DNA of 64,000 bases from the NCBI GenBank assembly GCA_035610835.1, contig CM069457.1:37288553-37352552 (forward strand), written 5' to 3'. Below, one piece after another: positions 55,991-64,000 of the stretch (positions within the stretch are counted from its first letter, which is position 1; every line of letters starts with the position of its first letter). The DNA comes from Ophiura sarsii (taxonomy: Eukaryota; Echinodermata; Ophiuroidea; Amphilepidida; Ophiuridae). The notes under the pieces were generated by a model. It saw only the letters and a list, made by a program, of their open reading frames with translations. It did no database searches and was not told the origin of the DNA. The translations under genes and the position numbers were made by a program.

Positions 55991-56730
55991 CGACCAATCC
56001 GACTGTGAGGTGCGTCCGCCCGAGAGAGCAGGATATTTTGTGTACGTCGCCTAGCGCTACATATTAACCGTAAATATAGCGGTCCGTAAATATTTGTAAT
56101 GCAGTTAGTGAATTTCACTAGCATATTCAGCTGTGACCATTCTTAGGTAATTGATCAATTTGAGCGTGACAATATTAATGTGAAGACCAATGACATTAAT
56201 TAGGGGCCTTTGCACTGCAAATAGAAAGACAAGAGTCTAGTAAATTAATTAAACATTGAGCGCGTTGTATGGATACAGAATAGGTTGGACCTCAGACGAC
56301 AGGTGTATTTCAATTTCAATCCCTTCGACATATTGCATGGATGATATTTTAACGTGTTTTTATTATATAATCATCAGACATCAGGGGCGTAACAAGAGGG
56401 GGCATGGGCATTTCCCCCTACAAGAAGGGTTCCCATGATGCCCCCCCCCTTGAAATGAAAAACTTTAACAAAATTAACACAATTAACAACAAAAAAGATT
56501 ATGCCCCCACCCGATTACAGGCCTGTCCCCATAATCCCCCCTCCCCCTTACAGTAAGTTTTAGAAATCCGAAGTGCATATACTAGTTGATGACTTCAAAA
56601 TATTTCAATTGGAATAAAATTGCATTTTACAAGACTGGCTTTAAAAATAAATTATATTCGAATTATGAAAAATCGGTTCAGACTGAAGTTGATTGACCTT
56701 TATGTAAATCCGACAATACAAGTTAAAATG
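55991..56730. other. Intergenic; C/G-rich repeat relic
   Basis: CATCAGGGGCGTAACAAGAGG at 56379 starts a block with several C runs to about 56550, resembling the hAT-like ends but without a matching right terminus. Confidence 0.45.
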
Positions 56731-57003
56731 TACACACAGAAAAAAGATTACATAAGTTTACACAAACTATGTAAATATAGAACTCCATGATTATTATGTA
56801 AACCTTTCACACAGTATTTGTGTACCAAATACACAAGTTATGTAAACATAACTTGTGTATTTTGTACACAATTTAGTTTTGTACAAAATACACAAGTTAT
56901 GTTTACATAACTTGTGTATTTTGTACAAAATACTGTGTGAAAGGTTTACATAATAATTATGGAGTTCTATATTTAACATAATTATGTAAACATTTCTGTG
57001 TGT
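56731..57003. mobile_element. TATGTAAA palindromic MITE, copy 2 (extended centre)
   Basis: TACACACAGAAAAAAG and TTCTGTGTGTA ends; the centre contains repeated CACAAGTTATGT / ACATAACTTGTG palindromes absent from the other copies; mirrored ATAGAACTCCATRATTATTA. Confidence 0.85.
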
Positions 57004-57050
57004 AATGATGAGTTATATAAGACCGGTTTAGATAAGAGAAACTAAATATC

Positions 57051-57221
57051 TTAACGCTTTCTACGCGGCAGTCGTCTGCAGACGACAGTTCCAGAATTTC
57101 ACACATGTTTCAAACATTTAAAAATTATTGAATTTCATCACCATTATTTGGAACAAACATGCCTAGTATAGACCATTTCAAATTGAGATCGGAAATCTTC
57201 GGAAAAACAGGTCACGTGGAG
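57051..57221 (+). mobile_element. TTAA-type MITE family P, copy 11 (degenerate)
   Basis: TTAACGCTTTCTACGCGGCAG start, CTGCAGACGACAGTTCCAG; the CACCATGAGAAATGC block is deleted. Confidence 0.7.
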
Positions 57222-59196
57222 TAGGTGCGTTGTGCGTTCTTCGCAACAGTTGATCGCATTCACAACATTGTCCTAGTTGGTTGTCCGTCTATAGTGATTT
57301 ACTATGTTTACATACACGCGTGCACACATGAGAAGTAAAACGTGGAACGAGACTATTTTGGTTTTTTTTATCAACAATGGCGTTGACGGGCAAATTCCAA
57401 ATGTATCGAGCAGACGGTAAAAAGTGAAAATATGACCCCAAATCTCTTTCATCTTACCGTTTTTGTTACTGAAATGCCGCAACATCAACTTTGTGAGGGA
57501 TACAATCTATCCCCAACACCAGCGCAATCTACCACACGGGCAGACGGGTGAAAACACGTTTGATTTTCTCTGGCACATGAACATGACCTGTGAGCTGACA
57601 GGTCATGTAACCGAGCGTCAAATCACTCGGCTAATCGGAAACATTCGGAACCGATCGTATATTTTCGGATTTGAAATGGTCTATTGGTTCAGTAATTCTT
57701 GAGACACTTCCCATTTTCTAGGCGAGTTTACACCATTTTAATGAATCTTGAGGGTGTGATAATGTTTATGTTAAATATAAGACTTGTAGTATTATGTAGT
57801 GATGCATTTTTTTGACATTATCTCAGAGATAATAGACCTATCTTAAGGTTGAAATTGTTTAAAACATTACTGTGACGGGAGGCCGTTCCCTTGGAAATGT
57901 AGTCCCGTTCCAAGCAGGCCCTCTATTGAACTTATTCGTATCCCAGCGGAAGACAAACTCCTGTCATATGATGATTTCACACCACTAAATGGTTAAAGGG
58001 GTGTTACAAAAAGCCCATTTTCTCGCTTATAAAGCGACTGGATTTTGCAACTTGACACTTTTCCTTAAATTGCATGATATCTTTGATTATTTAATCAAAC
58101 AATTATATATGGTAACCCCGAAAGTTCCGAGAAATTAGCCCCGGAATTGGACAACTGGTGTAGCGCCCTCATTTAGCAGAAAAGTGTTAAGAAATGTTGC
58201 CAGAACATTTACAATCAAAATGCATCCAAACAACTAACAAAATGCATTGAAAATATTTCTTTTTGCACTGTGATATTAGGTAATAGTCCTAAAATCAGGA
58301 TTAAATTACAACTTTAATAATTTGGGAGCTACGAAGTACCTTTTCTGATTACTTTATATTATCATTGGGCCACAGGATGCCATCTGACAAAAAAAGTTTG
58401 ATTGTCGTCTGGACTGACATTATTTACTGGTGTGGAATCTGATGCGTCGCCATTTAAACAGTGACGGAAGTTCGTCACTAAATAGCACGCCCTCAAGCCG
58501 AACTCGCTCCCGTTCCGGAGCAGACTGCTTACGTTATGCAGTACAGAATTAGGAAACCTCTAATAACCTTTACGTGTGTATTGTCATGATAGTTGTGCGC
58601 CTTCAGGTATCAGATAAGTTTACCTACGACATAAAACAGGCGCGTAGTGTGGTCACAAATCATAGCTTACTTTGAAAGTTCGTATTTCTTTTTGCACACA
58701 TAGCCTTGAGAACGAATACTAACCTACTCACACCAACAATCCATAACCGTACTTATGCAATAACAATTTGTTGTAGGTCATTAAACTTTGCCAGATTGTA
58801 AATCATGGTTAATGTGGGTGCAATGCATTTGCCAATCCAATACATCCGTGGGGGTGGCACTTAAGTATGAAATGGATATGATGGTTGGCACTTGCAGGCA
58901 TTCGGTTGTTCGATAAGGTGCGGGGAAAAGGAGTAGATTGGTGAGAAAATACCCCAAATTTGCTCCCAAATTGGATTTTGATTTACAATTGTGTCACTTT
59001 TCCCTTAATAGTTGATATTTGAGTTTAAAAATTGCAATACAATTTAAAAATTGGAACAGTTGATATTTGTGTGAAAAATGAGCCATGCATGTAATTCCCA
59101 GGGTCTTTGAGTATTCTCCCTTGTTGTGTCACTGTGGTATAATTATATGTAAGTCTGTGGGTGAACACGAGGCTCTGTCATGTCTGTAGGGGAGTC
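57222..59196. other. Intergenic, nothing recognised
   Basis: Longest stretch without a recognised repeat. Short ORFs (57463-57702, 58781-58969) have no domain. GACGGAAGTTCGTC near 58463 is a small palindrome. Confidence 0.4.
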
Positions 59197-59615
59197 TTAA
59201 AGGAATGGTCCCGCAAGCACAACATTGAGCATTATTTGTTAGAAACATAATTATCGAGCCGAAGTTACGTAATTATATAGAACAAAACACCGTACTAGTC
59301 ACAAAAATGAATAAAAACTGCCATCACTCAACATGCACTTGTTAAAATTCGCGGCGATTGAAAGTCCCGGTGTCGATGACGTCATGGGTATCGGTGCTCA
59401 AATTTGCGCATGTGTATTGTACAACTATGACATCATCGACACTGGGACTTTTGATCGCCGCGAATTTTAAAAAGGGCATGTTGAGAGATTGCGGTTTTTA
59501 TTGGTTTTTGTCATAAGTGTGGTATTTTCTTCTATATCATTTCAAAAGTTGGGCTCGATAGTTATATTTCTAACATATAATGCACACTTTTATGCTTGCG
59601 GGACACCTCCTTTAA
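59197..59615. mobile_element. CRE-core palindromic MITE, copy 2
   Basis: TTAA|AGGAATGGTCCCGCAAGCA to TGCTTGCGGGACACCTCCT|TTAA; arms of about 190 bp mirrored through AAAATTCGCGGCGATYRAAA. Centre has GATGACGTCATGGG. Confidence 0.9.
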
Positions 59616-59795
59616 CAACATTAGAGGAGCACCACACCAAATCAATGCGCAATTTGTGTAATCCTGTAATAGTTCCTTAGAAGCACGAAGACTAAGCTTG
59701 AAATATGATGTTTTCGGGCAATGTTATTCTCCGAGGATGGTATTTTGTATTAAAATAAAAGAATGGGACCTATCCGTTGCCCCTACAAATGTGTG
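59616..59795. other. Unassigned
   Basis: No structure seen. Confidence 0.4.
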
Positions 59796-59866
59796 ATGGA
59801 TTGACCTGTCTGGTCCCATCAGGACCCAAGCGTGTGTCCAGACGGACCGACCGTGTAATCAAACAG
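59796..59866 (-). repeat. Fragment of the 36053-36315 insertion
   Basis: On the - strand matches TTTGATTACACGGTCGGTCC and GACACACGCTTGGGTCCTG. Confidence 0.75.
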
Positions 59867-59880
59867 TGCCCAGGGTGGAA

Positions 59881-60106
59881 GTACACACAGAAAACACTGT
59901 GTAAAAAATTATGTAAATATAGAACTCCATAAATATTATGTAAGAGTTTACATAAAACATGTAATATATACCCAAGCTTGTGTAAATTCCTATGCAAAAG
60001 CTTAACACAATTGTTTACATAGTATTATGGAGTTCTATTTTTACACAGATTATGTATTTTTTACATAAATTGTGTAATTTTTTTACATAGTGTTGTCTGT
60101 GTGTAC
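59881..60106. mobile_element. TATGTAAA palindromic MITE, copy 3, GTAC-flanked
   Basis: GTACACACAGAAAACACTGT and its near inverse; about 95% similar by eye to copy 1 throughout, so a recently active family. Confidence 0.88.
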
Positions 60107-60788
60107 CTGCCTAAATGGTGAACAGGCATGCACGAAAACGTGAACAAGTGAGGGCGCTGCTTGTGGATCCGTAGCGAAAAATCTAACTTGATAACCTCTA
60201 ATGAAACAAGGCTTAAATCAAAGTTTATACTTTATACTGAAAATTATAGACAAATGTGTCTTGAAATATGGCCTTTTTACGTATTTCAATGGAGAAGTTA
60301 TTTAATGTGGTGCTCCCTTAAATATAAACTCGTATCCGAAATGCATATGAGAGTAACCCCTGGGTCAAATACAGTCGTCGCGTCTTATGTAAAGCCAAAC
60401 TTGTATTTCCAGCTGCAACATGAAACGTATAAGTGCACACCCAGTTGGACGTAAAGCCCTGTGAGACTCGACCTTTAATGTTCCCCACTTACACCTATAG
60501 TTTCGCTAAGAAAAACAGAAAACGACTAATTTGCTTTTAGCGCAGACTACAGCGTGTGTCCCAAAAATAATATGAGAACACATTTTTGTGACTAGGGATA
60601 GCTGTAGATATTTGCATTGCGCTGAAAGTGTCACTATAGCAATAAACCTCTCAAAAATGTTAATTTAGTCCGTGACTCTCGTCGTTGAATCCCATACAAG
60701 TTAAAACTTCCATTTCGGTGATTGTACGGCCATAACTCATACCATTGAAAAACCTAGGCCCAGGAGGATCAGTGTGAAAACAAAGGTG
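60107..60788. other. Intergenic, nothing recognised
   Basis: The ORF at 60161-60454 is anonymous. CAGCGTGTGTCCCAAAAATA at 60550 resembles a lone mariner-type terminus. Confidence 0.4.
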
Positions 60789-61697
60789 ATACACAGTTCA
60801 ACAAAAATAAGTTCCCTTTAGATTATGCCTGATATTCTTAAAATGAGTTACTCCATCGAAACGATTTTGGCACACATAATATATACGTTCACAGCAACAC
60901 TACAACGGAGCTATAACTATGCAGGTGAGCAGTTTTTGAGCACACATTAAATAGAGGAATACCTCATTCCAAAAGTGGCTAAAAGTTCAATATCGCGTTT
61001 ACTCATTCAAGCAGTACCTGTGCAGTGTTCAAGCAAGGACCCTTGTTCAAGCTACTTAAAGGAAGTGTCCCGCAAGCATAAAAGTGTGCATTATATGTTA
61101 GAAAAATAACTATCAAGCCCAACTTTTGTAATTATATAGAACAAAACACCACACTTATGACAAAAACAAATAAAAGCCGCAATCTCTCAACATGCACTTT
61201 TTAAAATTCGCGGCGATCGAAAGTCCCAGTGTCGATGATGTCATAGTTATACAATGCACATGCGCAAATTTTAGCACCGATAACCGTGACGTCATCGACA
61301 CCGGGACTTTTGATCGCCGCGAATTTTAAAAATTGCATGTTGAGTGATGGCAGTTTTTATTCATTTGTGTGACTAGTATGGTGTTTTGTTCTATATAATT
61401 ACGTAATTTCGGCTCGATAATTATTTTTCTAACAAATAATGCTCAATGTTGTGCTTGCGGGACACTTCCTTTAACCATCCTCCTTCAATACATCATTTAG
61501 CAGTTTTTGAAATGAGATATTCCTCCATTCAATGTGTGCTCATTCAAGCATTACAACACCTGCGTAGTTACAGCTCCATTCTAGTGTTGCTGTGAACACG
61601 TACATTATGTGTACCAAAAATCGTTTCGATAGAGTAACGCATTTTAGAAATAGCAGGCATATTCCAAAGGGGAACGTATTTTTGTTGAACTGTGTAT
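60789..61697. mobile_element. Tc1/mariner-like palindromic MITE split by another MITE
   Basis: TA|CACAGTTCAACAAAAATA and its inverse ending CTGTG|TA; arms mirrored through ATCGAAACGATTTT, TTCACAGCAACACTA and GAGCACACATT. The centre is occupied by 61056-61474. Confidence 0.85.
61056..61474. mobile_element. CRE-core palindromic MITE, copy 3 (nested)
   Basis: TTAA|AGGAAGTGTCCCGCAAGCA and TGCTTGCGGGACACTTCCT|TTAA; 19-bp perfect outer TIR; centre GATGATGTCATAG...GTGACGTCATCGAC. Confidence 0.92.
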
Positions 61698-62074
61698 AAG
61701 GCTACGACAACAAACAACTCTGTTCTACGGGAAAACGAGCCTGTCAGGTAGGGTCGGTCGGTCGGTTGGTCGGGGTTGGGTTGTTGTTGTTTTTTTTGTC
61801 GTTGGTTTTTTTGGTTTGGGGAGTGGGGGTTATGGGTTTTTTTTACAAACAATTCGGGAATGTAAGGGGTATTTCCAAGAATTTTCGGGATTTCCAAAAA
61901 AAAATCGCGAATTATTTTCTTTAAATTCAAACAAACAAAATCGAAAATGTTTCCCAACATTTAACCAATATTTTTATTCTTTTTTTTGCTTTCTTTTTTT
62001 CAATCCGAAAAATGGGTCGTGGGTCGGTCGGGCGGGTTTTTCCGTGGCCTAATCATCTTCTTCTTCTTTTAAAT
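61698..62074. other. Intergenic, low complexity
   Basis: GGTCGGTCGGTTGGTCGGGG and T/G-rich runs at 61755-61850, T-runs to 62045; no gene. Confidence 0.5.
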
Positions 62075-62650
62075 ATTCCGACTGTAGTGTTAATCAATAC
62101 ACGCTGTACACTCATTGTTTTTCACTATCGACCTCTTTCAAAATAATTATGATCTGGTTCATGGTGAATCAAGCTTGTTTGACTATATGGCGCGAAATCA
62201 ACACGTACAACACACATCATTCGCTTTATATACGAGTCAAGTATTTTCAAGGTGAGTGTTGCACGTAAATGCAAGTGTAATGGACCCGTCCACCCTCGGG
62301 ATTCACGGTGCATGGAGCTAATATATACGTGAGAGCACCATTTCGTCGTTAGTTTGTTTTTATTTAAAAACAGAAAGATTTGAATTCAATTTGCCATTTT
62401 GTGGCGATTCAGTTAAATAAATTAAATCACACTTTTTAAAATGTTGTCTAAAATTGATTGAAGTAGTAGTTTTATTCAATTTAGATGAATCATTTTTGTT
62501 CGATAAATTGTGAAATTGTCCCGTTATTTTACTTACTGTAATCAAGTAACGTAAACTGAATCAAATAATGATCGTTAATTGTCGCCTGCTTGTTTTTGCG
62601 TAGCGGCAGCGCTAACGGTTATTTGTTGTCAGGTTTACAGCTATACGTGC
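62075..62650 (+). repeat. Duplicated block U, copy 1
   Basis: CATCGACCTCTTT-like, TGATCTGGTTCATGGTG, ATGGCGCGAA, CATCATTCGCT, GCAAGTGTAATGGAC and GTGCATGGAG occur in the same order at 62760-63240. Non-coding as far as can be seen. Confidence 0.8.
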
Positions 62651-62759
62651 CACTAAAATCCTACTACAAGTTCTTAATCTGTGACAGCGTATACAAATAA
62701 TAAACGTTACGTGTTTCAGCCCCGTTTCAGCATAAGTTCGTATTGTTTTTCCACTGTTA

Positions 62760-63240
62760 GTCGAGACACGCTATATATTCGTGAGTGTTTTACACCATCG
62801 ACCTCTTTTATAAGAATTAATGACGAATGTGATCTGGTTCATGGTGTATCACGCTTGACTATGATGGCGCGAAGTCATTTCTACACATACATCATTCGCT
62901 ATAGTAGTCAAGTATGTTCAATATGAGTGTTAGTTGCACGTTAATGCAAGTGTAATGGACTCGTCATCCCAAGGGATTTACGATGCATGGAGTAAGAGTG
63001 TCATTTCGACGTTTCTTTTTTGGAAAAATAGAAAGATACGAAATTCAATTTTCCATTATGTTGCGAGTCTTGTCAAATGAATGAAAGCGCACTTTTTAAC
63101 TTTGTTCCAAATTGAATAAACGAGCCGTTATTCGATTTCCGCGACGCGTTTTGTTGGCAGAATTGTGATAATTTCTCGGTAATTTCATCACTAAACATGA
63201 AATGACAACTTAATCAAATAAATTCATAATTTTCTTGCTT
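62760..63240 (+). repeat. Duplicated block U, copy 2
   Basis: Same landmarks as copy 1 about 690 bases on, with small indels and substitutions spread throughout. Confidence 0.8.
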
Positions 63241-63626
63241 TTATGTCGACGCGATCAGTGGTTGATTTTTCCATAGACAAACATGGAATTAGCCACGACC
63301 TTGCAATATTAAAAGCTAAGTAACTACTGATGCGTAGAGTGTTTTTGTTTAATTGGACTCACTAATTAAATGCGTGCAGTATTAAACACGTAGAAATGGG
63401 ACTCCCTAATAAAGGCCTAATTCATGACACCGGTGCTATCGATTTCCGCTTAAAATTATATACGTTTCCAATAACAAAATTGATAATTCGATTCCCCCAG
63501 GTATTTAACATCTGCATCGGTATGTAACATTTGATTGATCGCAATGCGCCGTTCTTATTATATTCGTGTTAACTGTGAAAAAGACCGCTTCCCTTGGTCT
63601 ATGATATGGCTACGTGATTTGTTATA
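63241..63626. other. Intergenic, nothing recognised
   Basis: No structure seen. Confidence 0.4.
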
Positions 63627-64000
63627 AAGGGTTCAACAAAAGAAAGTATACCACTTTGTTTATGTCATTTTGAGTAACATGCAATTTTGTTTTGACCAAA
63701 CAGGCTAGATAGGCATTTAGATGAATCTTTTAGAACCATTTAAAGAAAAATATCCCATTTTCAAAAGTCGCATTTCCAATACACAGCACGAGAAGAAAGG
63801 ACCAATTGTTAACACCACCCTGTTTGTAATGACCTGCAAACGAGGACCCAGTTTTGGTACTATCCAAACGAGGACCCACCAACCTGGACACACACCGACA
63901 CACCGAGGACCAAAATGGCGGCTTACACGAGTGTCAAACCGCCAATTAGACTGTGTACTATCTAAGTGAGGCCTTAGGGGGTAGAGGTGATACGAGGACC
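63627..64000. mobile_element. MITE family Q, copy 3, running off the window
   Basis: TA|AAGGGTTCAACAAAAGAAAG start, CCAAACAGGCTAGATAGGCA, ACAGCACGAGAAGAAAGGAC. From about 63840 the centre contains several ACGAGGACCC words not present in copy 1. The right arm is outside the window. Confidence 0.75.

Overview
The window is AT-rich, intron-bearing animal DNA. It holds one split cytochrome P450 gene, one Ty3/gypsy-type retrotransposon remnant and dense repeats. Several features suggest an invertebrate deuterostome, possibly an echinoderm or hemichordate: the Gmr1-like pol order, TTAGGG-type interstitial repeats, tRNA-headed SINEs and mobile elements with GGCGTAGCC-type ends. The species cannot be fixed from the sequence alone.

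Region 1 (1-5.1 kb): a CYP2-like microsomal P450 gene on the + strand. It has four exons (1-336, 2108-2724, 3534-3858, 4457-4635) that join in frame to about 484 residues. Only the first few codons lie off the left edge. A palindromic MITE sits in intron 2 and a TTAA-flanked MITE in intron 3. The 3' end of the last exon has been duplicated downstream.

Region 2 (5.1-21 kb): no convincing genes. It contains several inverted-repeat families, a 2.2 kb foldback element with a tRNA-like sequence in each arm (13624-15823), mariner-like TA-flanked elements, a TTCG microsatellite and a tRNA-derived SINE.

Region 3 (21-31 kb): three diverged copies of one segment, near 21.2-22.1, 22.9-25.8 and 25.8-30.9 kb. 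An array of nine near-identical 20-bp palindromes at about 35-bp spacing lies between the first two (22455-22730). The third copy carries a 5'-truncated Gmr1-like retrotransposon whose integrase precedes reverse transcriptase/RNase H, followed by a probable LTR.

Region 4 (31-41 kb): a second SINE, a short interstitial telomeric tract, and a two-copy tandem duplication (32529-35148 and 35149 to about 38990). The second copy carries insertions absent from the first.

Region 5 (42-51.5 kb): a satellite of about 150-170 bp monomers. It is organised into higher-order units of about 2.7-3.1 kb that include a non-satellite spacer, and it is interrupted by identifiable elements with empty-site counterparts.

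Region 6 (51.5-64 kb): palindromic MITEs (TTAA, TA and 8-bp target types, some nested), a tRNA-bearing inverted-repeat element, polyG-containing hAT-like DNA and a duplicated block of about 0.7 kb. No protein-coding gene was recognised after 28.8 kb.

Limits: repeat boundaries were read by eye from inverted termini and copy comparison, so they are approximate unless a target-site duplication is given. Family names for non-autonomous elements rest only on termini and target sites.
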